From Mycobacterium botniense (GTDB lineage Bacteria; Actinomycetota; Actinomycetes; Mycobacteriales; Mycobacteriaceae), in the NCBI RefSeq assembly GCF_010723305.1, contig NZ_BLKW01000004.1, forward strand, positions 496,001-560,000: a DNA stretch of 64,000 bases, written 5' to 3'. Positions 16,985 through 26,774 of the stretch are shown here, piece after piece; the first letter of the stretch is position 1, and the number at the start of each line of letters is the position of its first letter. The notes below the pieces were generated by a model. It saw nothing but the letters and a program-made list of their open reading frames with translations, had not been told where the DNA came from and did no database searches. A program made the position numbers and the translations under genes.

Positions 16985-18124
16985 ATGACCGCGGAACAGA
17001 CCCAGCCGTCGTCGAAGCCGTCTACCGCCGGCCCGGTCGCCGAATCGATGAAGCGACCATTCCTGACCGCACTGGGAATCCTCGTCGCACTCGCCGTGTT
17101 GGGCGTCATCGCCTACTACGCGCGCACCGGCGCGGTCTCCGACCGTATCCGCAACCCGGATGTTATCGGCGCCCCCCGCCCGGTGAGACCGCTGTTTGGT
17201 TATAGCCATTGGCTGGGGCTCTTGCAGATCTACACGATCGTCGTAATGGCCGCCATCGTCGTCGCGTTCGTGATCGCCTGGCGGCGCCACCCCCGCCACC
17301 CCATTCTGCTGATGGCCATCGTGACGACGGTGATCGTCTGGCAAGACCCCATCATGAACTGGGCCCCCTACGCCGTCTATAACCCGCAACTGTGGCACTT
17401 CCCCGAAGACTGGCCTTTGGTGTCGCTGTCGCCGACGGTCGAGCCGTTCCTGGTCATCGGCTATGTGACGTTCTATTTGCTGCCCTACTTCCCGGCCATC
17501 TGGATTCTGCGCCGCATTCAGGCCCGTCGGCCGGTGGACTCGTTCGTCTGGCGCCATCCGCTGATCAGCCTGGCGGCACTGATCGTCGTCATCGGGTTCA
17601 TCGTCGACGCGATCATGGAGATCACGCTGGTTCGCACCGGCATGTATATCTATTCCCAAGTGATTCCGTGGCTTTCGGTTTTTTCGGGCAAGCCGTGGCA
17701 ATTCCCGTTGATCTACGAGTCCGCCCTCGTCACGTTGGTGATGGTGCCTGCCGGCGTGTTGCTCTACCGCGACGACACCGGCCGCACGGTGGCCGAAAAA
17801 CTCGCGCAACGGGTCCGGGTTTTCGCCAATCGCCCGACCCTGGGCATGTTCGTGGTGATGCTTGTCATCGTCAACGTCGCCTACTTCGGATACGGGCTGA
17901 GTTTCGCGATTGTCAAATGGACCAGAACCGCCACCTCCGTGGCCTGCCCGTGGCCGTACCCGGAGGCCAAGGTGTATGACCCCCAGGGCTTTTACGAAAA
18001 GAACGGCCAGCCCGGCCCGTATTCGGTGGGCATCTGGTCGACGTGGATGAGCGCCCAGCCCCACGGGCGGCCGCACGTGCAGCCACCGGCCGATGGGGGA
18101 CGCTGCGGGGCGGCCCATGGGTGA
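16985..18124 (+). CDS. AveC-like (spirocyclase AveC family) membrane protein, second copy
   Basis: The 379-aa protein has a polar N-terminal 25 residues and about seven hydrophobic helices, then a hydrophilic C-terminus (from about residue 315). Shared with the protein at 3620-4402 are IVWQDPIMNWAPYAVYNP, the WP-x-VEP segment, YVTFYLLP and DDTGRTVAEK. The two are paralogues of different length. Conserved Asp and aromatic residues in the first part could be catalytic, but this is inference. The stop region overlaps the start of the following SDR by 8 bases. Confidence 0.6.
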   Translation: MTAEQTQPSSKPSTAGPVAESMKRPFLTALGILVALAVLGVIAYYARTGAVSDRIRNPDVIGAPRPVRPLFGYSHWLGLLQIYTIVVMAAIVVAFVIAWRRHPRHPILLMAIVTTVIVWQDPIMNWAPYAVYNPQLWHFPEDWPLVSLSPTVEPFLVIGYVTFYLLPYFPAIWILRRIQARRPVDSFVWRHPLISLAALIVVIGFIVDAIMEITLVRTGMYIYSQVIPWLSVFSGKPWQFPLIYESALVTLVMVPAGVLLYRDDTGRTVAEKLAQRVRVFANRPTLGMFVVMLVIVNVAYFGYGLSFAIVKWTRTATSVACPWPYPEAKVYDPQGFYEKNGQPGPYSVGIWSTWMSAQPHGRPHVQPPADGGRCGAAHG

Positions 18125-19016
18125 GCCGCGCAGCATCGTCATCACCGGCGCTTCCCGCGGACTGGGTCTGGCGTCGGCCGCCCATATGCACCGACTGGGA
18201 TGGCGCGTCGTGGCCGCCATGCGCTCACCCGACACCGGCCTGGAAAAGCTGCGGGCCAAGACCGGCGCCGACGTCGACGATCCCCGGCTGATCGCCATCC
18301 CGTTGGACCTCACCGATTCCGCGTCGGTCACGGCTGCCGCCAAAGCAATCGAAGACGCGGTCGGGGCCCCGCACGTGCTGGTGCACAATGCGGGGATCTC
18401 CGCGGCCGGGATGGTCGAGGAGACACCGATCGACCTGTGGGACCGGATGTTCGCGACGCACGTTTTCGGCCCGGTGTTGCTGACCAAAGCGCTGTTGCCG
18501 TCGATGCGGGCCGCGGGGCGAGGACGAATTGTCGTGATCTCGAGTCAGGGCGGTGTGCGGGGCATGCCCGAAATCGCGGCGTACTCTGCGGCCAAGGGCG
18601 CACTGGAACGCTGGGCCGAATCATTGGCCGGCGAGGTGGCGCCGTTCGGGCTCGGTGTCACGGTCGTGGTGACCGGCATGTTCGATACCGACATCATCAC
18701 CGACGCGGGAACCTCGGACCACCGCGACTTCAGCGGACCGTATGCCGCGCTGCACCGCAAAATCGATCGGCGGGGCCGTTTCGCGATGCGGTTCGCGCGC
18801 CCGCCCCGGCGGTTCGCCCAAGGGCTCGCCAAGGCGGTCGATGACCCCGCGCCGTTTGCCCGGCATGCCGTCGGCGTCGACGCCCGGATGTTGCTGGTTG
18901 CCAATCGGCTGCTTTCCAGTAAGGCTCTCCATAGAGTTACCCGTCTGGCGATGGGCCTCCCCCGTCCCGGCGCTCTGTGGAACGCCCCGTCTGAAGAGAG
19001 CGAGAACCATGACTGA
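18117..19016 (+). CDS. short-chain dehydrogenase/reductase
   Basis: A 299-aa classical SDR: IVITGASRGLGLASAAHMHR (cofactor turn), LDLTDSASV, HNAGISAAG (NAG motif), VVISSQGG (Ser) and YSAAKGALERW (Tyr/Lys). The basic residue pattern RSPDTG after strand 2 hints at NADP(H). The 3' third (residues 195-299) is longer than in minimal SDRs and Arg-rich. ATG 18117 is chosen because it overlaps the AveC-like gene by 8 bases and removes an unconserved extension. It lies in the operon SBP-AveC-SDR-ALDH-P450. Confidence 0.83.
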   Translation: MGEPRSIVITGASRGLGLASAAHMHRLGWRVVAAMRSPDTGLEKLRAKTGADVDDPRLIAIPLDLTDSASVTAAAKAIEDAVGAPHVLVHNAGISAAGMVEETPIDLWDRMFATHVFGPVLLTKALLPSMRAAGRGRIVVISSQGGVRGMPEIAAYSAAKGALERWAESLAGEVAPFGLGVTVVVTGMFDTDIITDAGTSDHRDFSGPYAALHRKIDRRGRFAMRFARPPRRFAQGLAKAVDDPAPFARHAVGVDARMLLVANRLLSSKALHRVTRLAMGLPRPGALWNAPSEESENHD

Positions 19017-20493
19017 GACCCAGAAGGTTCGGTTCGAGTCCAAGATGCTGATCGACGGCAAGCTCGTCGACGGGCAGGCCGGCACCTTCACCAACATCAA
19101 CCCGGCCACCGAAGAGGTGCTGGGCGAGGTCGCCGATGCGTCGAAGGCCGATATGCACCGGGCCATCGACGCCGCACGGCGCGCCTTCGACGAGACCGAC
19201 TGGTCGACTAATCGGCGCTTCCGCAGAGCGTGCCTCGAGCAGTTCCAGGAAGCACTGGAAGCCGAGAAGGAGGCGCTGCGCGAAGAGCTCATCGCCGAAG
19301 CCGGGTGTCCGCGCGCGATCACCTACGGGCCCCAGCTGGATGCGCCGCTGGCCGACGCACTGAAATACCCGATCAAGCTGATCGACGAATACCCGTGGGA
19401 GACAGACCTTGGCACCACTATGGTCTCGCTCACCGGCCAAATGACCGCCCGCAAGGTGTGGCGCGAACCGGTGGGCGTGGTCGGGGCGATCGTGCCGTGG
19501 AACTTCCCGTTCGAGGTCAGCATCCACAAGCTGGCTCAGGCCCTGGCCACCGGCAACACCGTGGTGCTCAAACCGGCGCCGGACACCCCCTTCAACGCGA
19601 CCCGGCTCGGGCGCCTGATCACCGAGTGCACCGATATCCCGGCCGGGGTTGTCAACGTGGTCACCGCATCCGACCACCTGGTGGGCGAGGAACTGACGCT
19701 TTCGCCGAAAGTGGATTTGATCTCCTTTACCGGCTCGACCGCGGTCGGCAAGCGGATCATGGAGAAGGGCGCGGCGACGATGAAGCGGCTGTTCCTCGAG
19801 CTGGGCGGCAAATCGGCCACCATTGTCTTGGAAGACGCCGATTTCGCCGCCGCGTGTGCGATCGGCATCGCGCCGTGCATGCACGCCGGCCAGGGCTGCG
19901 CCAATCCAACCCGCCTGCTGTTGCCCCGCTCTCGCTACGACGAAGGGGTAGCGATTCTCAAAGGAATGTACGAGAACGTTGCCCCTGGTGACCCGCAGGA
20001 TCGGGCGACGCTGTGCGGACCGGTGATCTCGGACAAACAGCGTCAGCGGGTGCTGGGTTACATCGAGAAGGGTATCGAGGAAGGAGCCACCTGTCTGGTC
20101 GGCGGGACCGAGCCCCCAGCCGGCTTTGACAAAGGATTTTGGGTACGGCCAACACTGTTCGTCGATGTCGACAACACGATGACCATCGCCCAAGAGGAAA
20201 TCTTCGGCCCGGTGCTCGCCGTCATCCCCTACGACGGCGAGGAAGACGCCATCCGAATCGCCAACGACAGTGCCTACGGGCTGGCGGGCAATGTGATGTC
20301 GGGCTCGCTGGAGCACTCCTTGGCGGTGGCGCGGCGTCTGCGTGCCGGCTTCATCGGTGTCCAGGGCGCCGCACCCTACGGCGCCGACACGCCATTCGGC
20401 GGCTACAAGGCCAGCGGGGTGGGCCGCCAGAACGGTGTCGCCGGGTTCGACCAATACACCGAGATCAAATCGGTGGGCTATCCCGCCGGCTGA
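19009..20493 (+). CDS. NAD(P)-dependent aldehyde dehydrogenase
   Basis: A full-length 494-aa aldehyde dehydrogenase. It shows PWNFPFEVSIHKLAQALATG, the nucleotide-site SFTGSTAVGKRI, the general base in LFLELGGKSA and the catalytic Cys in HAGQGCANPTRL. The C-terminal PFGGYKASGVGRQNG is also typical. It converts an aldehyde to a carboxylic acid in the cytosol, presumably after the P450 or an alcohol dehydrogenase. The ATG at 19009 overlaps the SDR stop by 8 bases; longer readings into the SDR are spurious. Confidence 0.92.
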   Translation: MTETQKVRFESKMLIDGKLVDGQAGTFTNINPATEEVLGEVADASKADMHRAIDAARRAFDETDWSTNRRFRRACLEQFQEALEAEKEALREELIAEAGCPRAITYGPQLDAPLADALKYPIKLIDEYPWETDLGTTMVSLTGQMTARKVWREPVGVVGAIVPWNFPFEVSIHKLAQALATGNTVVLKPAPDTPFNATRLGRLITECTDIPAGVVNVVTASDHLVGEELTLSPKVDLISFTGSTAVGKRIMEKGAATMKRLFLELGGKSATIVLEDADFAAACAIGIAPCMHAGQGCANPTRLLLPRSRYDEGVAILKGMYENVAPGDPQDRATLCGPVISDKQRQRVLGYIEKGIEEGATCLVGGTEPPAGFDKGFWVRPTLFVDVDNTMTIAQEEIFGPVLAVIPYDGEEDAIRIANDSAYGLAGNVMSGSLEHSLAVARRLRAGFIGVQGAAPYGADTPFGGYKASGVGRQNGVAGFDQYTEIKSVGYPAG

Positions 20494-20508
20494 AGGAGAA
20501 ATACCGGA

Positions 20509-21729
20509 GTGGACCTGTTTGACGATCTTGAGGACTTCGGCAAGTTCGACGATGTGGTGTCCGGTGATGTCCGGGACCCCTATAGCGGGCTCGCCGCGAT
20601 GCGGCGGGAACAACCCGTGCAACGCCTGGACACCTCGACCATGCCGCACGAAGAGTCCAAGCCCGTCTTCATGGTCTACCGCCACGAAGAGGTCCAGCAG
20701 ATGCTGCGGGACAACCAGACGTTCTCCTCCGCGATCGTCATCGACGCATTCGGGGACGCGCTGGGCAAACACGTCATGCTCGGGATGGACGAACCCGAGC
20801 ACGGGCGCCACCGCGCACTGGTTTCCAAGGCCTTTTCACAAAAGGCTTTGGCCCGTTGGGAGCACGAGCTCATCGGGCAGGTGGCTAACCAGCTGATCGA
20901 CCGGTTCGCCCACCGGGGGCGCGCCGATCTGAGAAGCGAATTCACCTTCCCGTACCCCACTCAGATCATCGCCGGCCTGCTCGGTTTGCCACGCGAGGAC
21001 TACCCGCAGTTTCAGCGCTGGTCGGTTGCGCTGTTGAGCATTCTGTTCAACCGTGAGCGGGGACTGGCCGCGTCAGAGGCGTTGCGGGAGTACTTCATCC
21101 CGATCCTGGCTGCTCGGCGCGAACAGCCGCGTGACGATCTGATCAGTGGGCTCGCGCAGGCTGAGATCGACGGTGAGAAGCTGTCCGACGAGGAGATTTT
21201 CTCCTTCCTGCGGCTGCTGCTTCCCGCCGGTGTCGAAACCACCTACCGGTCGCTGGGGAACCTGTTGTTCGGGCTGCTGTCCAACCCCGATCAGCTCGAC
21301 GCGGTCCGGAGCGATCGGTCGCTCATTCCCCAAGCGATCGAAGAGGCGATCCGCTGGGAGCCGCCGCTGCTCACCATCACCCGGGTGGCCACCCGGGACA
21401 CCGAGCTAGCCGGGGTGCCGATCCCGGCCGGCTCGGCGGTCATGCCGGTGCTGGGTGCGGCCAACCGGCAAGAAGATCGCTACCCGGATCCGGACCGCTT
21501 CGACATCTTCCGCCCGGCAAAGGCCCACATAGGGTTCGGTCACGGGGTGCATATCTGCCTCGGAATGCATCTGGCGCGCCTCGAGATGCGCGTTGCGCTC
21601 AATCTGCTCTTCGACCGGCTGCCCGGCCTGCGCCTTGATCCCGACGGCGACGACCCGCACATCCGGGGCCAGGTGTTTAGGTCACCGACTTCGCTGCCGG
21701 TGCTTTTCGGCTCGTCGTCGGCCAAGTAA
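20509..21729 (+). CDS. cytochrome P450
   Basis: A 406-aa class I bacterial P450. Visible are the C-helix HGRHR segment, the I-helix LLLPAGVETTYRS (AGxET in place of AGxDT), the K-helix ExxR (EEAIRWEPP region) and the heme loop FGHGVHICLG with Cys350. It resembles the P450 at 58986 (same LLLPAG-ETTYRS and F-x-x-G-x-H-x-CLGMHLARLE wording), so the two are close relatives. No ferredoxin or reductase gene is adjacent. It is the last gene of the regulated rightward operon; the GTG start lies 16 bases after the aldehyde dehydrogenase. Confidence 0.92.
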   Translation: MDLFDDLEDFGKFDDVVSGDVRDPYSGLAAMRREQPVQRLDTSTMPHEESKPVFMVYRHEEVQQMLRDNQTFSSAIVIDAFGDALGKHVMLGMDEPEHGRHRALVSKAFSQKALARWEHELIGQVANQLIDRFAHRGRADLRSEFTFPYPTQIIAGLLGLPREDYPQFQRWSVALLSILFNRERGLAASEALREYFIPILAARREQPRDDLISGLAQAEIDGEKLSDEEIFSFLRLLLPAGVETTYRSLGNLLFGLLSNPDQLDAVRSDRSLIPQAIEEAIRWEPPLLTITRVATRDTELAGVPIPAGSAVMPVLGAANRQEDRYPDPDRFDIFRPAKAHIGFGHGVHICLGMHLARLEMRVALNLLFDRLPGLRLDPDGDDPHIRGQVFRSPTSLPVLFGSSSAK

Positions 21730-21818
21730 CCCCTCGCGCCCGCCTCTGTCGCCGACAGCCCGCAACGGGGGGCGGGAATTCGGGAGGTCCAGCTCGCACA
21801 CTCGGTTAGCGTGTTCCC

Positions 21819-23384
21819 GTGACCAAGCCGCGGTGGCGTCGCGGGTTTCGGGTCGGCCGACGGTATAGCGCGGCGGTCCGGCCCGTCAGAGGCTCTCGGG
21901 CGGCTGCTCGCCGGTTGTTGGTTCACTACGCGATGGGGCTCACCTGCGCCCACGTGTCTGGCCTGATCGCGGCCGCGGTTATCTTGATCCCGCTCAACGG
22001 CCACACGGGCCGGCCAGTACATGATTTTTTCGCCGGAAAGAACCTGCTCACCATCGTCGTCCTGGTCGTGCTGGGCGGAGTAGCCGTCTGGGTCGGCGGC
22101 GTTCTCAATCTCGCTCCGGCGCTGCGCTGGTTTAGTCTTGGGCAGGAGCCGGATCCCCAACAACGCCGTACGGCAACGAAGCTGGCTGGCCGGCAGTCGC
22201 TGATCCTGGTTATGACGTGGGCGGCCAGCGGCATGGCCTTCATCCTGCTGAATCGTGATGCGGGGTCCGCTGTTGCGGTCCCGGCTCTGCTGGGTGTGGC
22301 GTTCGGTGCCGCTGCCGCGGTGAGCACCAGCCTGTTGCTCACCCAGCGCCCCCTGCGGGCGATCCTGGCCGTCGCTGCGCGGGATTCAGAAGGCATTGTG
22401 ATGGTGCCGGGCGTGCTGGCGCGCCTGGTGCTGATGTGGCTCCTCTGCAGCGCACTTCCGTGCGGTGCGATCGCCAGTCTCATGTTCATCAAAGCCAACG
22501 GCTGGATCCTCGAAAAGACCGCGGCCGTGGAGATTGCGATTGTGGTGGTGTCGCTTGCGGCGGTGCTTCTGGGGCTGCCGGTGATGATCCTGACGTCCCG
22601 GTCGATTTCGGATCCGATCCACGAGGTCATCGAGGCGATGGCAGCGGTTGAACGCGGCCGAACCAGCACCTCCGTCGCCGTCTACGAACGCTCGGAAATC
22701 GGTCGGCTGCAAAGCGGATTCAATCGCATGGTCGCCGGCATCGCCGAACGTGAGCGGCTACGGGACTTGTTCGGTCGCCACGTCGGAGCTGATGTGGCTC
22801 GCCGTGCCCTGCAGGAGGGTGTATCGCTCTCTGGAGACGTCCGAGAAGCCGCGATCCTTTTCATTGACTTGGTGGGCTCGACCAACCTTGCTGCGAACCG
22901 GCCACCGCAAGAGGTGGCTCAGGTGCTCAACAACTTTTTCCAGATCGTTGTCCACGCTGTTGACCGGCGACACGGGTTGATCAACAAGTTCCAAGGTGAT
23001 GCTGTACTGGCCGTTTTCGGGGCACCGCTCAGCGTCCCCGGAGCCGCGTCCGCGGCGTTGGCGACCGCACGTCTTCTGCGCGACCAGCTGCGCCAGCTGC
23101 CGCTCGTGGACTTCGGGATAGGCGTCTCAGCCGGATCCGTCTTCGCCGGAAACATCGGTGCGGAGAATCGCTACGAATACACGGTGATCGGCGATGCTGT
23201 CAACGAGGCTGCGCGGCTGGCTGATGTGGCGAAGACCTTCGCAGGAAGGGTTGTGTGTTCGGCAGCCGCCATTGATCGTGCCGACCAGGCCGAACGCCAA
23301 CACTGGGCCTCGCGCGGCGACACGGTCCTGCGTGGACGCACCACACCCACACACGTTTTCGTACCGACGGGCACGTCGGCCTGA
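21819..23384 (+). CDS. membrane-anchored class III adenylate cyclase with HAMP domain
   Basis: The 521-aa protein has about six transmembrane helices (residues 30-265), a HAMP linker (residues 250-305, SRSISDPIHEVIEAMAAVERG) and a C-terminal class III cyclase domain. The catalytic residues are all present: Asp in FIDLVGST, Lys and Asp in NKFQGDAVLAVFGAP, Asp/Asn/Arg in VIGDAVNEAARL. The architecture matches the Mycobacterium tuberculosis Rv1318c/Rv1319c/Rv1320c/Rv3645 group, which makes cAMP. It stands alone after the P450 operon and is convergent with the FadE gene at 23484. Confidence 0.92.
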   Translation: MTKPRWRRGFRVGRRYSAAVRPVRGSRAAARRLLVHYAMGLTCAHVSGLIAAAVILIPLNGHTGRPVHDFFAGKNLLTIVVLVVLGGVAVWVGGVLNLAPALRWFSLGQEPDPQQRRTATKLAGRQSLILVMTWAASGMAFILLNRDAGSAVAVPALLGVAFGAAAAVSTSLLLTQRPLRAILAVAARDSEGIVMVPGVLARLVLMWLLCSALPCGAIASLMFIKANGWILEKTAAVEIAIVVVSLAAVLLGLPVMILTSRSISDPIHEVIEAMAAVERGRTSTSVAVYERSEIGRLQSGFNRMVAGIAERERLRDLFGRHVGADVARRALQEGVSLSGDVREAAILFIDLVGSTNLAANRPPQEVAQVLNNFFQIVVHAVDRRHGLINKFQGDAVLAVFGAPLSVPGAASAALATARLLRDQLRQLPLVDFGIGVSAGSVFAGNIGAENRYEYTVIGDAVNEAARLADVAKTFAGRVVCSAAAIDRADQAERQHWASRGDTVLRGRTTPTHVFVPTGTSA

Positions 23385-23483
23385 AAGAGGCGCTCTCGCA
23401 ACCAGCCCGGCACCAGACTGCCCGGCCGGATGACCACTGGCGCACTACAGCCGCAATACGGCAATGGGCGGCCAATGCGATGG

Positions 23484-24647
23484 TTACTGCCGGCGTTGGG
23501 CTGCCTTGACCAGATTCGACCCGATGATCAGGCGCTGAATTTCGCTGGTCCCCTCGTAGAGCCGCAACAGCCGCACATCCCGGTAAATGCGTTCCACGGG
23601 AACCTCGCGCATATAACCGCTGCCGCCGTGAATCTGCACGGCCAGATCGGCGACTTTGTTAGCCATTTCGGTGCAGAACAGCTTAGCCACCGACGGGGCG
23701 ATGCGGCGATCCTGATTATGCTCCCATTGGCGGGCGGTGTCGCGGACGAGTGCGCGCCCGGCCAGCACCCCGGTCTGCTGGTCGGCGATCATCGCCTGCA
23801 CCAATTGGAAGTTGCCGATCGGTGTGCCGCCCTGCGTGGCAGTGGCCGCGTATGCCACCGATTCGTCGAGTGCGCGCTGCGCGGTTCCCACCGCAGCGGC
23901 GGCGATATGGATACGTCCGCGCGCGAGCGAGGTCATCGCCGCCCGATAGCCGATGTCTTCGCTACCGCCGACCAGGGCATCGGCCCCCACGCGCACGTCG
24001 GTAAAGCTGACGTCGGCGGTCCAGGCTCCTTCCTGCCCCATCTTGGCGTCCTTGGGGCCGACCGCGACCCCGGCGGTGTCCGCGGGCACCAGGAACACCG
24101 CGATCCCCGGGCCGTGCTCGTCGGCGGGCCGGGTACGCGCGAAGACCACGAACAAATCGGCGACGGGCGCGTTGGTAATGAATCGTTTCTGCCCGGAGAT
24201 CACCCAATCATCACCGTCGCGAACCGCTTTCGTGCGCAGTCCGGCCGGGTTCGACCCCGCACCCGGCTCGGTGAGCGCGAACGAGGCGACGACGTCGCCG
24301 GCCGCCATCGGCCCCAACCAGCGGCTCTTCTGGTTATCGGTGCCGAACCCGACGAGCACCTGGCCAGCGATGCCGTTGTTGGTGCCGAACATCGACCGCA
24401 GCGCCAGCGAGGTGTATCCCAACTCCATCGCCAGTTCGACCTCTTGGATCAGGTTCAGACCCAGACCACCCCACTTTTGCGGTATCGCGTACCCGAACAG
24501 GCCCATCCGCTTGGCTTGGTCGCGCAGGTCGGTGGGCACGTTGTCGTGGGCCATGATCTCCTGCTCGCGCGGGACCACGGCGCTGCGCACGAAACGGCGG
24601 GTCTGCGCCAAGATCTCCTGGAAATCCTCGTCGCTGACTTCGCTCAT
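23484..24647 (-). CDS. acyl-CoA dehydrogenase (FadE)
   Basis: A 387-aa complete acyl-CoA dehydrogenase. FAD and substrate motifs are FALTEPGAGSNPAGLRT, WVISGQKRFITNAPVADLFV and the C-terminal LLRLYEGTSEIQRLI, which carries the catalytic Glu. It would introduce the 2,3 double bond of an acyl-CoA and pass electrons to ETF. The start at 24647 (MSEVSDEDFQEIL) follows AAGGAG at good distance; the much longer frame into the intergenic region is not credible. It diverges from the FabG-like gene over 166-169 bp containing CTATATGAAATATGATG (about 24739-24755), probably promoter sequence. Confidence 0.92.
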   Translation of the reverse strand: MSEVSDEDFQEILAQTRRFVRSAVVPREQEIMAHDNVPTDLRDQAKRMGLFGYAIPQKWGGLGLNLIQEVELAMELGYTSLALRSMFGTNNGIAGQVLVGFGTDNQKSRWLGPMAAGDVVASFALTEPGAGSNPAGLRTKAVRDGDDWVISGQKRFITNAPVADLFVVFARTRPADEHGPGIAVFLVPADTAGVAVGPKDAKMGQEGAWTADVSFTDVRVGADALVGGSEDIGYRAAMTSLARGRIHIAAAAVGTAQRALDESVAYAATATQGGTPIGNFQLVQAMIADQQTGVLAGRALVRDTARQWEHNQDRRIAPSVAKLFCTEMANKVADLAVQIHGGSGYMREVPVERIYRDVRLLRLYEGTSEIQRLIIGSNLVKAAQRRQ

Positions 24648-24816
24648 CGACAAATGCTCCTTTTCGGCCGGTGGTGCGCGCGTCTTGCCACCGCGGGCAG
24701 AGCATTGCGCTGGGCGCGCCCGCGGCGGTGGGCAGATCCTATATGAAATATGATGTTGGCCGTCTGTCGGCCCTGTGTGGCCGGCTCCTGTCCAGCGATG
24801 TGAGGGTGGTGATGTG

Positions 24817-25554
24817 GTGTCGTTACTGGCCGACCGAACCGCGGTGGTCACCGGCGGTGCGCAAGGGCTGGGGTTCGCAATATCGGAACGGTTCATCGCC
24901 GAGGGGGCACGAGTGGTGCTCGGCGATGTGAACCTCGACGCGGCCAAGACCGCGGCGAAACAGCTTGGCGACGATGTCGCTGCCGCCGTGCGCTGCGATG
25001 TGACACTCGCCTCCGACGTCGACGCCCTGGTGGGAACTGCCCTCGAGCGCTTCGGCGGTCTGGACATCATGGTCAACAATGCCGGCATCACCCGTGACGC
25101 GACGATGCGCAAGATGACCGAGGAACAATTCGACGAAGTCATCGCCGTGCACCTGAAAGGAACCTGGAATGGCACTCGGAAGGCGGCGGCGATCATGCGG
25201 GAGAACAAGCGTGGCGCGATCGTGAACATGTCGTCGCTGTCGGGCAAGGTCGGCCTGGTCGGGCAGACCAACTATTCGGCGGCCAAAGCCGGCATCGTAG
25301 GCATGACCAAGGCTGCCGCCAAGGAGCTCGCCCATGTCGGCGTGCGAGTGAATGCGATTGCGCCCGGCTTGATCCGCTCAGCGATGACCGAAGCTATGCC
25401 GCAACGTATTTGGGACGAGAAGGTTGCGGAGGTTCCGATGGGTCGGGCCGGTGAGCCCAGCGAGGTCGCCAGCGTCGCGCTGTTTTTGGCTTCCGACATG
25501 TCCTCGTACATGACCGGCACGGTGATCGAGGTCACCGGGGGGCGATTCATGTGA
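24817..25554 (+). CDS. FabG-like short-chain dehydrogenase (3-hydroxyacyl/3-oxoacyl)
   Basis: The 245-aa SDR shows [28 protein letters not shown] (Asp after strand 2, NAD-type), [21 protein letters not shown] and [15 protein letters not shown], the full classical set. Its FabG-like C-terminus is [20 protein letters not shown]. In this operon it most likely acts as the 3-hydroxyacyl-CoA dehydrogenase between hydration and thiolysis. Either of two consecutive GTG codons (24814, 24817) could start it. Confidence 0.87.
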   Translation: MSLLADRTAVVTGGAQGLGFAISERFIAEGARVVLGDVNLDAAKTAAKQLGDDVAAAVRCDVTLASDVDALVGTALERFGGLDIMVNNAGITRDATMRKMTEEQFDEVIAVHLKGTWNGTRKAAAIMRENKRGAIVNMSSLSGKVGLVGQTNYSAAKAGIVGMTKAAAKELAHVGVRVNAIAPGLIRSAMTEAMPQRIWDEKVAEVPMGRAGEPSEVASVALFLASDMSSYMTGTVIEVTGGRFM

Positions 25555-26774
25555 GGATCCGCCAAACCGTGATCTGCGAACCCGTGCGGACCCCCATCGG
25601 TCGCTACGGCGGGATGTTCAAGGCGCAGAGCGCTGTCGACCTCGGTGTCGCCGCCTTGCAGGGGTTGCTCGAGCGAACCGGAATCCCACCCGAATCGGTC
25701 GAAGACGTCATCCTCGGTCACTGCTATCCCAGCAGTGAGGCGCCGGCGATCGGACGGGTAGTCGCGTTGGATGCCGGCCTGCCAGTGACGGTGCCGGGTA
25801 TGCAGATCGACCGCCGCTGCGGGTCCGGGTTGCAGGCGGTGATTCACGCGTGCCTTCAAGTCGCCAGCGGCGACGCCGATCTCGTCGTCGCCGGCGGAAC
25901 CGAGAGCATGAGCAACGTCGTCTTCTATTCCACCGACATGCGCTGGGGTGGTGCCCGCACCGGAATCCGGGTGCACGACGGTCTGGTTCGGGGCCGCACC
26001 ACCGCGGGTGGACGCCACCACCCGGTGCCGGGCGGGATGTTGGAAACCGCCGAGAACCTGCGCCGCCAATACGGAATCTCGCGGGTCGAGCAGGACGAGA
26101 TTGCGGTGACGTCACACCGGCGTGCAGTCGCCGCGCAGCAGAACGGTATATTCGCCGAGGAGATCATCCCGGTTGCGGTACGGACCCGCGCGGGCGAGCA
26201 ACTCATCGATACCGATGAGCACCCTCGTGCTGATACCTCGCTGGAATCACTGGGCAAGCTCAAACCCGTTCTGCTCGATGACGATCCGGAAGCAACCGTC
26301 ACCGCGGGCAATGCCAGCGGGCAAAACGACGCCGCTGCCATGTGTGTGGTGACAACACCGGAGAAAGCCGCTGAACTCGGGTTGACGCCGCTGGTGCGGC
26401 TGGTGTCATGGGCTGTCGCCGGCGTGCCGCCCGGCATCATGGGGATCGGACCGGTGCCTGCCACCGAGGCGGCGCTGGCCAAAGCCGGTCTGCGGCTAAG
26501 TGATATCGACCTGATCGAATTGAACGAAGCTTTTGCCGCCCAAGTGTTGGCGGTGATGCGAGAGTGGAAGTTCACCGCCGCCGACCGGGAACGAACCAAC
26601 GTGCACGGCTCGGGGATTTCGCTGGGACACCCGGTGGGTGCGACCGGGGCCAGGATGCTGGCGACGCTGGCGCGCGAACTGCATCGCCGCCAAGCCCGCT
26701 ACGGGCTGGAGACCATGTGCATCGGCGGGGGACAGGGGCTTGCCGCCGTGTTTGAGCGGGTCACCGCCGAATGA
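25551..26774 (+). CDS. thiolase (acetyl-CoA C-acetyltransferase, FadA type)
   Basis: A 407-aa thiolase. The nucleophile Cys is in [11 protein letters not shown] (near residue 89), the Asn-Glu motif in [15 protein letters not shown], the active-site His in [17 protein letters not shown] and the second Cys in [10 protein letters not shown]. It would cleave a 3-oxoacyl-CoA with CoA. The GTG start overlaps the stop of the SDR (GTGA, 25551-25554), and the next gene overlaps its stop in turn, so the five genes 24817-29894 form a tight operon. Confidence 0.92.
   Translation: MRIRQTVICEPVRTPIGRYGGMFKAQSAVDLGVAALQGLLERTGIPPESVEDVILGHCYPSSEAPAIGRVVALDAGLPVTVPGMQIDRRCGSGLQAVIHACLQVASGDADLVVAGGTESMSNVVFYSTDMRWGGARTGIRVHDGLVRGRTTAGGRHHPVPGGMLETAENLRRQYGISRVEQDEIAVTSHRRAVAAQQNGIFAEEIIPVAVRTRAGEQLIDTDEHPRADTSLESLGKLKPVLLDDDPEATVTAGNASGQNDAAAMCVVTTPEKAAELGLTPLVRLVSWAVAGVPPGIMGIGPVPATEAALAKAGLRLSDIDLIELNEAFAAQVLAVMREWKFTAADRERTNVHGSGISLGHPVGATGARMLATLARELHRRQARYGLETMCIGGGQGLAAVFERVTAE

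Noticed and set aside
16910..18487. 525-codon minus-strand open frame opposite the AveC-like and SDR genes
   Set aside because: It is the complement of well-supported genes and shows low-complexity, Arg/His/Gly-rich sequence without a fold.
18937..20811. 624-codon minus-strand open frame opposite the aldehyde dehydrogenase
   Set aside because: It lies opposite a textbook aldehyde dehydrogenase with all motifs; a shadow of GC-rich codon use.
23484..25271. 595-codon reading of the FadE gene
   Set aside because: The first 200 residues lie over the divergent FabG-like gene and promoter; the ATG at 24647 with AAGGAG gives the normal family length.
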